Origin: Ailurus styani
Lineage: Eukaryota > Chordata > Mammalia > Carnivora > Ailuridae
Length of the DNA stretch: 64,000 nucleotides
Reading direction: 5' to 3'
NCBI GenBank assembly: GCA_002007465.1
Contig: LNAC01000038.1
Location: forward strand, 5,203,286-5,267,285
Shown here: positions 1 to 11,329 of the stretch, in pieces
How the letters are laid out: every line of letters begins with the position of its first letter
Position numbering within the stretch: the first letter of the stretch is position 1
Position numbers and translations under genes: made by a program
Notes under the pieces: generated by a model
Seen by the model: only the letters and a program-made list of their open reading frames with translations
Database searches by the model: none
Told to the model about the DNA's origin: nothing

Positions 1-2067
1 AATCAGGATGGTGTCTGAAACCGATAGCTGACATTTACTTGAATGAAAAGAGGCATCATTTAGCGTGAACTTTCATTTTGATCTTTCCATACCCTGATTC
101 CATTCCACACACTTTTTTTCTGTTTCATGGACTCACACAGTATTCCCTGAACAAGCTCATTTTTAAGTGACTCATCTAAGAACTAAAATTTATTTATACC
201 CTGGACATCCAGAATATAAACACCATAATATTAACTTCTTTTTATCTACCAAAAGGGTGATTATAACAAAAGATCTAGTGCATGCATTTAGACCCTGTGA
301 CATTCTGCATTTAGGAGATGTAGCTTAATATGAATGAAATTTGTGAAGCCTGAAGGTTAAATTGACATTTAGGTGCCAGATACACTCTATGAGTACTATA
401 TTCATATGATAAAAAAGATGAAGTAAATAATGGTTTTAAAAAAGGATGGTCAAGCTCTATAAGTTTCTTCCACTTTAATATGTATAATCGCCTTCAGTTT
501 TTCCATTTAGACATAAAGTCAGTAAGTATATAACTACTACTAATATAACAATTTTCCATAGCAGAAACCTATAATTCAACAAGTTATTCATCTATTTAGA
601 GGAATAACTGGCAGGCTCTGAAGCCCTGGACAGAATATCTGTGACTTTAATTAGGCACCTGATTGAAGGAATTTAATGAGGTTGGCAGAGTATTTTGGAT
701 CCAGTAATTTAAAATGTAGATATCTAACTTTTCTTAAGTCTCCACTTTTGATACACAAAATGACAAATGATTGTTATATAACTTCTTATTCTTGTGGCAA
801 AAGATTGGTATATTAAAAAGAATTTAAAGATTGGAAGCTCAGGGATAATTTTAGGCTATATCTTACATTTTTACTGAATTTCTGCTTCTTTTTGTTGTGA
901 TAGCTACTTTCGGTTTATTTATTTTCACACATTTATTTTTATATGTACTATTCAGTGAATGAAGATACTTAATAGAGTTAAAATGAGGTAAAAATGTGAC
1001 ATATTTGTAATAGTTAAACACAGAGAAAAAATTACTATAAATATAAGTAATATTATTACAACATAATAATAGACGTAGGGAAGAAACTTCAATGTAGGCC
1101 TACTTATCATCATAGTCATTATTATAATGCCCACTTTTCATTGTGTAAAATAATCTTTGACAACTTAAATTTGTAAAATAACTTAAATTAGTTGTTTTGG
1201 TCTATGCCAAATGCTGAATTACTTTCAGTATAAATCACAGTAAAGTTCTGGAGGCTCTTCCTCTATATTGGGTATCCAATTTGAAATTCCTCATAAATAA
1301 ATGGACCCATTCCTTTTAAGATATACCCTTGCAACACCTTAAATTCTGAAAGGTTGATGCAAATTATGAATTCTTTGTTTCCTTAATTCTCTTAAGGAAG
1401 GAACTTCCTTCAGTCCCTAAATCATGTCCTAGGAATTATGTTTCTTATGTTTCCAACACTCACATTCTGTCATCTCTCACATGTCTGCTTTTACCCATCT
1501 CAGTCCTTATGAGGGCAGGAATATCATCCTTATTATCCACTACTGTTCCTATTATTCATTTTAAAAAGCCTCATGTATCATAGATTTTCAATGACTATAT
1601 GTTGAATAAATTACACATTAGGAAAGTGGGGAATGTTTTAATGGCATTCCATATTAGGCATAACTTTTTGAAAACATGTATATTCATGTTCTGTAATATT
1701 TATGACCTAAAATATTTGTTCTATAGTTTGTAGTTATTCAAATTCTATAGGTTTAATGGTTTACTTAAAACTTGATTTAATTATATTCATTTTAATTATA
1801 TGATTATAATTTGCAAATATTCAAATGTTTTTGAATAAATATTTCCAGATGTTGATCCTTATAGGGTGTCTTACTGCATTTTTTATCCTCATCCCTGTCC
1901 CTTTAAATGTGTTTTTTATATGTTATAAAATTAACTGGTATATTTCAGGAATATTAAAAGAATAATATACGATGAAATAGTAAAAAATAGTTTGTAGTTA
2001 CCTCATGGCCCTAAATTATGTCTATTTTATTTTATTTTAAATCCAGTTTCCTATTTTTATTTCATTT
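1..2067. other. Unassigned AT-rich sequence, no gene seen
   Basis: This stretch is AT-rich with scattered stop codons in all frames. The longest reading frame, at 952-1134 on the minus strand, is 60 codons and hydrophobic from base composition; it has no recognisable domain. I see no repeat family, splice-site chain or RNA gene. Very old, decayed repeats may be present below what can be recognised by eye. Confidence 0.6.
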
Positions 2068-2150
2068 TTTTAATTTAAATTCTAGTTAGTTAACATATGT
2101 GGTAAAATTCGTTTCAGGTATAGAATTTAGTGATTCCCAAATTACATTTA
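2068..2150 (-). mobile_element. LINE-1 3' end fragment
   Basis: An A/T tail is followed by the motif series typical of carnivore LINE-1 3' untranslated regions read in reverse: ctagttagttaacatatg, then gtttcaggtatagaattta, then gtgattc. The same series recurs in better copies at about 10.5, 14.9 and 57.4 kb. The poly-T side is on the left, so the element is on the minus strand and strongly 5'-truncated. No target-site duplication was identified. Confidence 0.7.
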
Positions 2151-2255
2151 AATGAAAACTATAACACTAGAAAATATGACATCCCTAACCTCTCTTCTAT
2201 GGTTTTACTGGAAAAACAGAATAACTAACTGAGGTATTTTTAAACAAGAAGGATG

Positions 2256-2470
2256 ATATATATTCAACATATATTTATCCAGTACAGTGAGTGGTTCAAG
2301 TCAATTCTTATATGAATATATTAATCCATTGTTATTTTTCTATGTTTTAGAATGAAGATTTCNTATATATATTCAACGTATATTTATCCAGTACAGTGAG
2401 TGGTTCATCAATTCTTATATGAATATATTAATCCATTGTTATTTTTCTATGTTTTAGAATGAAGATTTCC
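2256..2470. other. Local duplication across a single N (assembly join 1)
   Basis: A block of about 107 bases at 2256-2362 is repeated at 2365-2470 around the single N at 2363. The copies differ by one substitution near 2269 and a 2-base length change near 2298. A one-base gap flanked by such copies is what results when two overlapping contig ends, perhaps two haplotypes, are abutted instead of merged. I infer the true locus has one copy. Confidence 0.85.
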
Positions 2471-2590
2471 ACATTATATTGGAAAAATTATCATAATCTT
2501 CCAAATTTCTCCTGACTTAGTGAATGAGTTTTGTTTAGACACTTTTAAAATGTTAACTAAATCTCTTGTTGTCAAGTAGAAATCTGAGTC

Positions 2591-2785
2591 TTTTTTTTTT
2601 TAAGGATTTTATTTATTTGACAGAGAGAGGGAGATCACAAGTAGACAGAGAGGCAGGCAGAGAGAGGAGGAAGCAGGCTCCCTGCCGAGCAGGGAGCCCA
2701 ATGTGGGGCTCGACCCCAGGACCCTGAGATTATGACCTGAGCCAAAGGCAGAGGCTTTAACCCACTGAGCCACTCAGGCACCCCC
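2591..2785 (-). mobile_element. SINEC: SINEC (Can-SINE), nearly full length
   Basis: On the minus strand the element starts with the tRNA-like head (reverse complement of gagccactcaggcaccccc at the right). It runs through the CT-rich body and ends in an A-rich tail, seen here as poly-T. The target-site duplication agaaatctgagtct is exact at 2578-2591 and 2786-2799. It is non-autonomous and depends on LINE-1 proteins. The right flank is copied again by assembly join 2. Confidence 0.95.
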
Positions 2786-2788
2786 AGA

Positions 2789-3010
2789 AATCTGAGTCTT
2801 GATAAAGTGAGCAAAGAATGAACAGTATAAACATATGAGCAAACTATTCCACTCACACTAAACCAAACATCTATGTTTTCTATATTAATTATGGTTCNAA
2901 TCTGAGTCTTGATAAAGTGAGCAAAGAATGAACAGTATAAACATATGTTGAGCAAACTATTCCACTCACACTAAACCAAACATCTATGTTTTCTATATTA
3001 ATTATGGTTC
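2789..3010. other. Local duplication across a single N (assembly join 2)
   Basis: Bases 2789-2897 are repeated at 2899-3010 around the single N at 2898. The copies are near identical; the right one has three extra bases (ttg) after acatatg at about 2946. The left copy begins inside the SINE target-site duplication. I read this as another unmerged contig or haplotype overlap. Confidence 0.85.
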
Positions 3011-3880
3011 ATGGTGGTATTTTTAAGAACAAAACATTTACTAAATTGACTCTTGATTATGATAATCATTCACCATATAATGTTTTAATTAATGATTTTT
3101 ATAAAATTGAAGAATTCTATTTCTTACTGTTTGTAATAATGACCTTAAGAGCCATAAGTAAAGTTTTCAAACAGAACTCTATTTAAAAAAAATTCAATTG
3201 ATATCACAGTTACAGATAACTATCTGAAGTAATATATCAAGAAACATGATAAATAGCAATACATTATACTGAGGAAGTTGTCTTATGGTCTGTCACAGAG
3301 GTCATTCTTTGCTTCCATCTGATTTAATATCCTGTTTAGCATTTTAATTAAGAATTTTAGAAGAGCAAGTAAATGGAATATTAATAAGGTTTCATGTGAT
3401 ACAAAATAGAGAGGTGTTACAAACTATATAAAAAACAGAGAAATAATACAAACAGACATGATAAGGTTAGTAGCAGGGATAGTATAGAACAAAATGAAAT
3501 ACATTTGTAGAAAAGATGAGTTAATGTGTAATTTACAGTTGGGCATGTTAATTTTTCAAAAAAGAAAAAAGGTTTAGATGAAGAACATGAACAAAGGGAA
3601 AAAAACTTTGCATGGGAAATGCTCGGGCATTTGTAATACTGTAACTTACACAAAGATATTACTTGGATTCAACTATAGAAATTAAGATCTAAAGTAGTGA
3701 ATGCAATACTAAGTCCAACCCAACATTTGCAAGATATAAGATCCACATATATTTGTTAAATAATTAAAATATATGAACAATATAAGACCCTAAATAATGT
3801 TTAATTCCCCTACTTTGAAAATATACTTTTTTAGTCACTTTAAAAGTCAGGTATGAATTTTTAATTCTCACTTTTAAGAA
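3011..3880. other. Unassigned AT-rich sequence
   Basis: Short reading frames at 2986-3186 (plus, 66 codons) and 3417-3653 (minus, 78 codons) have no recognisable domain and low-complexity composition. No repeat family was recognised. Confidence 0.5.
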
Positions 3881-6650
3881 CTGTCTTGGAACATGATGGT
3901 ATGAGGAAGGCTAGCAGCCGGTCCCAGAGCCTCTAGCTCACCTTTGTGGAGATCCCCACCTACATATTCTAGCACTTTCGAAAATAGCAGCGGCATGACC
4001 TTCTCTCAGGCCTAGGGATGAACCTAGAAATACGTCACATAATCCTCCCTCAGGACAACATATCTTTGAACAAAGTCAACTCCAGTCATTCATGAGCTCA
4101 GGATAGTGGTAAGACATCCAGTGTCCTGAGAACCAGACCATAGTCTACAGAAATGACAAGAGATCAGGTGTATAAGAACACTTGGTCTTATAAATGCCTT
4201 AACTAATGGTAAGAGATACACCTAGAAAAGGGCCAGAATGTTATTCTGTATTAAGACCAAGCAAATTATCTCTCTTTCCAGCATTTGAAAATTGTACTGT
4301 ATGATACAATAAAATATGTAAAAGACACCATTATTGCATCATTAAACTACTCAGTTGATTAAAAGCAAGATATTAAGAATTATCATGTGACAGATTCTGT
4401 AGGACCTCTTATATCTATAATGCAATGGCAAGAACACATATCTTTAATGGATTACAATTGAGAAAGCTGAAAATCTGTGGTTCTAATTTAATAGCTTATG
4501 GTCACAGTGTCTTAGATAGGCTTCCCTGGAAGCAGAGCCTAACACAGGGATTTAGGTCCACATGCTTTGTTAAAGGAATTCTCTACTAATCTTAGGAGAA
4601 AAGGAATGAAATAAGCAGAATTGGGCAGGAGTTTGAACTAAACAGGAATGAGATACAGCTGGAAATTCTTCAAGATGTCTGATTTTCCATGAGATATTCC
4701 AGAGCATGAATGATCCCACAAATTGGTTTCAGCTTGAGGCAAGACGATGGCCTTAAGGATCCCTGTCAGCCAAAAATTGACTATAGATTGCCCCCTGCAG
4801 AGGGCATTATCTATATTTGGACAACAGTAAATCTTCAAAAGAAGAGGAAGCTGTGAACCCTTAAGAGCTAACTCTCAAGGCAGCTGAGATACACTGTCCT
4901 AGAAAAAGTATCCAAATGCAACAACTTTAGTCTCCACCATGGTCTACTCACTGTACTATTCAGATCTAAGTGACCTACTATAGACTAGAGAGTCTGGAGG
5001 GGACAGAGAAGCACAGATTCTTCAATTGGTCATTGGGATTGATGGTGAGTGAGAGACCACTGTCACTTCTATTCCTTCTTTCCCAGACTCATGTACTCCA
5101 TCTACTGGAAACAAAGCACTATGTTACAGACATTGGCTTAAGGATTATTCTACATTCTCAATTAGAGAATCTCAACCTCTCAGAATTCCCCTGCAGCCTG
5201 GTACTTTAGCTGTTTCCTCAAGCTGTTAATATACTTTATCAGGAAGAAAATTTCAGGACAGTAAAATTCTGTGGTTGAATGATGGTCATGACCATGCTGC
5301 TGTAGCACTGTACGAGATCTCATGTGGGTAGATCAGATACATTTCAAATACTTAAATAGTGGGGCTCACTGAGCCACAGGATAGAAGGAAAACTAAGACA
5401 TTTCTAGAATATGTGACAGTTCCATTCAAGATGAATCATTACTTTTCTAGATTCTAAAGAGTTTATTAACCACAATCCTAACAAATAACTAATTTCCTCT
5501 ACCTTGAGAAATTGTGCTGTATAGTGGACTCATCATTATTCTCTGTTACTGACAGACAAAATACTCAGTAGTAGCAAGATCTAGATCACACTGGTGTGAG
5601 AAATCCCAAGCTGCCGGACCACACATAACCTCCACCTATACTACCATGACTATTTCTTGATAATCTATGGCTTAAGCACTGGGATGCTGACATTTAACAG
5701 CATTGAATTGAATAAGGTATCTTATGCAGTTGGTAGTTCAGTGCCTCTTCTGCAATATATACTCTCTCATGGGCATTAACTTGCAAGGCAAATATTCATA
5801 CACTATGTTATGTATTATAGGTCCTTCCATGTGTCTCTTATATATCCTTACCCCATGTCAATTCTCTTTCTACAGAAAGTGGATGATCAGGTACACTGCC
5901 CAAACCCTGACTACTGAAAGTGCACCCCTCACCACGGTCTTTCAGGAACAAGCGTGGTTTGGACTATAGAGCGTAAGAAGTCTATGAAATGCACATACAT
6001 ACCAAAGCTAACCCATCCTGTAGTAACCTTGGCCTTTTCCTTTCTCCATGAGAAAATGCCAATAAAGTCATAGACATCATTTGACAAAAAAATGTCAGTA
6101 CAACAGTGGAAGATGATATGGGATCTTGTTCATCTGTTTGCAGCTTACATGTGGTCTCTGGACCCCGTAAGCCCAATTTTAGATTGACCACTTCTACCCT
6201 AAACAATGATTTCCTTCTGGGCTCACCTGAACTTAGACTAGGTTGTCAGTCCTGGCGGGGTGGCAAATTGATGTAAAGTTTCTAGGCAATACTGGTAGCA
6301 TGTGAGAGGTATTTTTCAAATGGTGTATAATTATATGCACAAGACACAGGTTCTTGTCCTGACTCGAAGGATCAGTGTGCAAGTCTCCTGTTAGATCTTG
6401 TTACTGATTTTACCAGTTTCACTTCTTACCACAGATGCCTCTAATATCATGGGATTAATTTATTCACATGACTCCAGTGGCAAGGCTGCTTGCACTGTAG
6501 TGTTGACTAGCAGTAGAGACCCTAACGCTCAGAGCCACATTCAAAATAAGCAATTTTCCATGCAACTTGATAATAGATTATTGGTTTCAGAGCTTTCTTC
6601 CAAGCATTAAGTATATGGTCTGTAAACCTCAAAAAAGTCTGCCATGTCTT
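3881..6650. other. Unassigned stretch of higher GC, origin unclear
   Basis: This stretch has visibly more G and C than its neighbours and a mixed base composition rather than A/T runs. Reading frames here are 60-81 codons (for example 4638-4838 minus, 4970-5209 plus, 5724-5969 plus, 5982-6206 minus, 6398-6610 plus), on both strands and not collinear. They do not form a gene model I can defend. The block at about 4505-4860 resembles old interspersed repeat sequence, and the rest could be the inside of a decayed retroelement. I do not name a family. Confidence 0.4.
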
Positions 6651-6917
6651 GTGTTTTCTTCTAAGTAGTAGGAAGTACCAATTGTCTTATCTTGTGTTTA
6701 ACTTTGCAAGGAATTTCTCAGTGTGCCACAAAAATATTAAAACCCCTAAAGTAATCACATCTCTATCAGACCCCTTAGTATTTTTATCGTTAATATTATA
6801 CCAGACCTACAACACTTGGATATTCTGCAGAACATCACATTGGTCCTCTATATTGATAATATAATGTATTTAAACTTGATTAGAGGAAGTGGAAAGTACT
6901 TCAGATGCTTTGGTAAG

Positions 6918-6950
6918 ACACACGCACACAGACACATACACACACACACC
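6918..6950. repeat. Imperfect (AC)n
   Basis: A run of AC dinucleotides with substitutions at several positions; short and probably slowly changing. Confidence 0.85.
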
Positions 6951-7089
6951 AGCATAATCTCCTGGATAAGACCGCTCTTAGTTAATTAAATTAGTAGGAG
7001 TTTTAGTAATATTTCTGGTGAAGGGTGCAGCTGTGAGGTTTCATTAGCTATCAGTCACAACAAGCAGCTGGAGGATGGGTGTATTGGAC

Positions 7090-7130
7090 CAATAAAGGGG
7101 AACTACAGTGTCAATAAAGGGGAACTACAG
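7090..7130. repeat. Two-copy 19-base direct repeat
   Basis: The unit caataaaggggaactacag occurs at 7090-7108 and 7112-7130, identical and 3 bases apart. It looks like a small local duplication. Confidence 0.85.
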
Positions 7131-7556
7131 CATGTACACCTCATAGGTAAATAATTAGGGATCCCCAGGTGGACTCTAATTATTCTTTCTCAAACCATTA
7201 TGGTATTATGTATGTGATGTGTGTTTGTGTGTGTGTCTGTCATCTGAGCATATATTAAAAGACTTTGTTCATTTCATGTACTAATAAAATTAAATAAGAG
7301 TGGCTTAGGGAAAAAATGGCAGGGCATTATTTTTGATATGTTTACTTTTTATTTCTTCATGTAAAAGATGTCTAGGGGATGCCTGACAGGGCTGGGGTGG
7401 TATCTTCCTGGAACCAGGGTTCCTTGGCATATCAAGCTACAAAATGGTGTATACCTATTGAGTCTGATCTTCCTTTTAGAACTTTTATGTAAGTCGTTCC
7501 CACAACTTCTTTATATGATGTCAGAACTCTGTTCCCTGCTCACTCTAGCTTGAAAA

Positions 7557-7652
7557 AATATATAAATATATATTTATATATATAAATAAATGTGTGTGTA
7601 TATATACGTGTGTGTGTGTATATATATATATATATGTATGTATATATATATT
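7557..7652. repeat. Compound AT/GT microsatellite
   Basis: Alternating tatata and gtgtgt tracts form an interrupted compound microsatellite. The minus-strand frame at 7540-7734 is a translation of this tract and is not a gene. Confidence 0.9.
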
Positions 7653-8039
7653 TAGGTCTGTACATTACCACAGCCAACAGATGTAGAAAGAAGTCAATAA
7701 TAAAAGGAGATTGATTTAGACAGGAAATTAGCAATTATTTAAAAGCTCATGTGTATATATGTGATTGCATAGCTCAAAGGCAAACATTAAATATATATAA
7801 TAAACAAAAAAATACAAAAAACACTAAAAAGTTTTTATAGAAACTGACATTTTCCAGTTCTCCATGATTTTAAATACTTTTCTTAAAATGAGATTGCTAC
7901 TGTTGTTATAGATTTAACAAACATAGATATTATCTATTGTTTCACTTTTAAAAAGATAAAAATTTATTTTATATTCATGCCCTCAACTTCAGCATTCTTT
8001 TCTGTTTTATTATTCACTCTTCTTAGTTCTTCTGATGAC

Positions 8040-8640
8040 TCTTTTTTTAACTTTACTAGGATATCATTGATAAATTGCACTATTTACAGGCAAATATTTG
8101 GTAAGGTTTGAGATATGTATGAAATCATATGCTAGTGAAATCATCAAAATCAAAATAATAAATATATCCATCAGCTCCTAAAATTAACTTGTGGTCCCTT
8201 TAATCCTCCTTCCAACCCTCCTCATATTACCTCATGTCCCCAGGCAACACTGATCTGCTTTCTGTCATCATAGATAGTTTCCATTTTCTACAATTTTAAA
8301 TAAATAGAGTCATATAGTATGTGCTTTTTTTTCTTTGGCTTTTTTCAGCACAATTATTTTGAAGTCCACCCATGATTTTTTATCAATTGTTCAGTTGTTT
8401 TCATGGCTAATAGTATCTCATTGTAGAGATAACACAATAACATGTAATTTGTGTTTCCACTAACCTGCTGATGAACACTTGGGTTTCTAGATTTGGATAT
8501 TACATATTGCACTATTATGTATGAATAAATCTTTGTATGGACATATGCTTTTGGATACTTTGGATATATTTTGTCAGAATTATCCCTAAGTATAATATAT
8601 ATTTTAACAGTATTTTAAATAGTATTGCATGTAATTGTAA
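8040..8640 (-). mobile_element. Old LINE-1 3' region (L1M class)
   Basis: Motifs of decayed mammalian LINE-1 read in reverse are visible: tgtggtccctttaatcctcc, the block around gcaacactgatctgctttct, gagtcatatagtatgtg, and the Alu-like spacing of tactaacctgctgatgaacac. The copy is degenerate, with many stops and indels. Boundaries are approximate. Confidence 0.65.
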
Positions 8641-8739
8641 TTTCTGGTTATTAATATATAGAAATGTATTTATTTTTATATTGTATATTTTCATGCTAAT
8701 TTGCTTCATGTGATTTTGCTAAAGTTAGTTATTATTTCT

Positions 8740-9062
8740 ACTAGATTGTTGTAGATTCCACAAGAATTTCTGCAGATGATCATATCACTTGCAAGTAAGT
8801 TTTACTTCTTGTCTAAAGTAGATGTTTTTCTTTTTTCTTATTTCTTTCTTTCAAGTACTAGCAACAGCCTCCAGTATAACGTTTAAGAATTGGTGAAAGG
8901 AGACATTCTTTCCTTGGTCCTGAACTTAGGGGGAAAGCATTCAGTCTTTTACCATTAGGTCCAATGTTATCATTAAGTTTTCAACACTTGCCCCTTGTAT
9001 TCCTAATTTTTCTGAGAGTTTTTATCAGTAATGGATGATGAATTTTGTTAAATGATTTCTGC
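8740..9062 (-). mobile_element. Old LINE-1 ORF2 fragment
   Basis: The reverse complement resembles the LINE-1 reverse-transcriptase region: the blocks around gaattggtgaaaggagacat and agtcttttaccattaggtcc correspond to the part of ORF2 upstream of the catalytic box. It probably belongs to the same insertion as 8040-8640. It is a dead relic. Confidence 0.6.
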
Positions 9063-9064
9063 AC

Positions 9065-9440
9065 CTAGGCTACTGAGACAAATCTAGGCATAAAAGAGAT
9101 CTATTTCAAGGAACTGGTTTATGAGGTTATGAGGGCTGAAAAGTCCATTTTCCATAAGGCAAGCTGGCAGCACGGAGACTCTCTGACAGGTATTGATGCT
9201 GCAGTCTTGTGGAAGAATTTCTTTTTCTTCAAGAAAGCTTTAGTTATGCTATTAAGGTCTTTCAACTGATTAGATGAGGACTACCTGGATTATCAAAGAA
9301 AGTGTCCTTTATTTAAAGGCAACAGATTGTAGATGCTAACCTTATCTATAAATATATTCAGAGCTACACCTATAATAATGTTTACATAAATGACTGGTAA
9401 ATATAGTGCAACCAAATTGATACATAAAACTGTCAAACAC
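9065..9440 (-). mobile_element. Ancient solo LTR, ERVL/MaLR-like, antisense
   Basis: The block contains, in order, gatctatttcaaggaactgg, ggctgaaaagtcc, the segment around gctgcagtcttgtgg, tcaactgattagatgagg, and near the right end ttgatacataaaact. This is the order of a common mammalian ERVL/MaLR-type LTR read in reverse. Only an LTR is seen, with no internal viral genes. A SINE is inserted at its right end (9441). Family name is not claimed. Confidence 0.55.
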
Positions 9441-9638
9441 GGTGCCTGGGTGGCTCAGTTGGTTAAGCAACTGCCTTTGGCTCAGGTCATGATCCCAGAG
9501 TGCCGGGATCAAGTTCCACATTGGACTCCCTGCTTGGTGGAAAGGCTGCTTCTCCCTCTGACCTTCTTCTCTCCTGTGCTCTTTCTAGCTCTCTCTCAAA
9601 TAAATAAATAAAATCTAAACAAACAAACAAACAAAAAA
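9441..9638 (+). mobile_element. SINEC: SINEC, full length, older subtype
   Basis: The head ggtgcctgggtggctcagtt is intact, followed by the body and an A-rich tail with (AAAC)n. Target-site duplications are actgtcaaacac at 9429-9440 and actgtcagacac at 9639-9650, one mismatch in 12. The tail mutation and duplication mismatch suggest moderate age. It sits at the edge of an old LTR. Confidence 0.93.
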
Positions 9639-9650
9639 ACTGTCAGACAC

Positions 9651-10235
9651 ATCGACCAAATAGATTTGAATATGGGACTCTTTCTTTTATGGTTGATCCC
9701 TAGCTTGCAAATGATTGTCCCATAAGATAAATCCAAATACCTTAGCTTGGTTATTGAGACACAATCAAGTTTTCCCTATATACTCACACTTTGGTTTGTG
9801 CCTTTGTCCTTGCATTCCACTTACCACAATGGCTCCATTCTATTATATAATTTATTGCAACTCTCTTAGCTCAGTGAATTAGAGATTAATTTGTCCCTCT
9901 TTTAATTGCTATAACACATACTATCCTACACCTTAGGAATGTAACATATATATAGCTATCCAATATATGTGTATGTATGTATGTATATATATATATGTAT
10001 ATATATATATCAAACATAGATATAATCTGTCAAATATCCTTATGCATATTTATATCCAGTTATAATTCCTTTGCAGGACAAGCGTGTGGCTTATACAGGT
10101 TGTATACTCCACTTTCCATACCAAGTAAAGTTCCATATAGTAGATATTTTCAAAATAATTATGTTATTAAAATGATGTAACTTGACAAAATGCCCTATAG
10201 CTAAAATTTTACTCTGATAAAGAAATTATCAAAAT
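9651..10235. other. Unassigned AT-rich sequence with (TA)n
   Basis: It includes an alternating TA/TG tract at about 9965-10010. The plus-strand frame at 9977-10180 starts in that tract and has no recognisable domain. Nothing else was recognised. Confidence 0.5.
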
Positions 10236-10251
10236 CACAATGAACTATTTT

Positions 10252-10439
10252 TTTAAATATTTTATTTATTCAGCTGAGAGAGAGACAGAAAGAGCACACA
10301 AGTATGGGAATCGCAGAGAAAGGGAGAAGCAGGCCCCCCTGCTGAGCCAGCCAGGAGCTTGATGTGGGATTGGATCCCAGGAGATCATCACCTGAGTTGA
10401 AGGCAAAGCCCCAACCACCTGAGCCACCCAGGTGCCCCT
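10252..10439 (-). mobile_element. SINEC: SINEC inserted in the tail of a LINE-1
   Basis: The reverse complement of the tRNA-like head (gagccacccaggtgcccct) is at the right; the tail (ttttttaaatattttattt) is at the left. The left flank carries cacaatgaactattttt (10236-10252), whose partner is not next to this SINE but at 10651-10667, beyond the LINE-1 piece. The SINE therefore went into the poly-T of a LINE-1 that was already there. Confidence 0.9.
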
Positions 10440-10444
10440 ATTTT

Positions 10445-10481
<37 letters not shown>

Positions 10482-10650
10482 AATTCTTATTTAAATTTGA
10501 GTTAGTTAACATATACTGCAATACTGGTGTCAGGGGTAGAATTCAGTGATTTGTCTCTTACATACGAGTCCTCATCACAAGTGCCCTCTTTAATATCCAT
10601 CACCCATCTAACCATCCCCCGGCCACCTCCCTCCATCAATCCTCAGTTTG
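10440..10650 (-). mobile_element. 5'-truncated LINE-1 3' end with target-site duplication
   Basis: The (ATTT)n tail at 10440-10482 leads into the carnivore LINE-1 3' region read in reverse: gagttagttaacatatactg, the segment with ggggtagaattcagtgat, then catcacaagtgccctcttta. The target-site duplication cacaatgaactattttt at 10236-10252 and 10651-10667 encloses this element plus the later SINE. It carries only about 170 bases of LINE-1 body. Confidence 0.88.
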
Positions 10651-10847
10651 CACAATGAACTATTTTTAAACACAATGTTCTCAAATAAAATAGAGCGTTA
10701 TTATTGCCTGCCTTATCTTTCCTTCTTTATGGGATCACACAGAAATATTTTGCATAGTTTTGCCAGTTTCCAATTGGTATGACCTAATGAAATGGACAAA
10801 ATGTATTTGAATGTTGCAAGAAAAGCCCGGAAATTTGCTGTAGATTT

Positions 10848-11305
10848 ATTGACCATATAAGAGTGAGTTTATTTCTGTGGTCTCTATTCTATTCCATTGA
10901 CATATGTGTCTATTTCTGTGCCAGTACCATACCATACTGTTTTACTACAGCTTTGTGGTGTATTTTGAAATCTGGAATTGTGATACCTCCAGCTTTGTTC
11001 TTCTTTATCAAGATTACTTTGGCTACTTGGAGCCTTTTGTAAACGCATATAAATTTCAGGATTATTTGTCCTAGCTCTGTGAAAATACTATTGGTATTTT
11101 GATAGGGATTACTTTGCTGTATAATGGTGGAGACATTTTAACAATATTAATTCTTCCAATCCATGAGCATGGTATGTTTTTACATTTATTTGTATTGTCT
11201 TCAATTTCTCTTATCAATGCTTCATTGTTCTCAAAGTACAGGTCTTTCACCTCCTGGGTTAAGTTTATTCCTTGATTGTTTGCTTGTTTGTTTTGGTGCA
11301 AAAAA
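10848..11305 (-). mobile_element. LINE-1 ORF2 segment, inverted 5' part
   Basis: The reverse complement encodes the ORF2 region after the catalytic box; a frame at 11071-11301 shows [15 protein letters not shown] and [13 protein letters not shown], both diagnostic of LINE-1 ORF2. It lies head to head with the plus-strand LINE-1 3' part that begins just after it. This arrangement fits one plus-strand insertion whose 5' part was inverted by twin priming. Confidence 0.8.
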
Positions 11306-11329
11306 CCTTAAATATATTCCACCAAAAAA

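Larger units (their letters stand above)
6651..8039. other. Unassigned sequence with microsatellites
   Basis: Apart from the simple repeats listed separately at 6918-6950 and 7557-7652, I recognise nothing here. Reading frames are at most 71 codons with no domain. Confidence 0.5.

Noticed and set aside
2256..3010. Tandem duplications as biological events
   Set aside because: Each duplicated pair is split by exactly one N with near-identical copies on both sides, as expected for unmerged contig ends.
9441..9520. tRNA gene from the tRNA-like heads of the SINEs
   Set aside because: The heads are part of SINEC copies with A-rich tails and target-site duplications, not functional tRNA genes.
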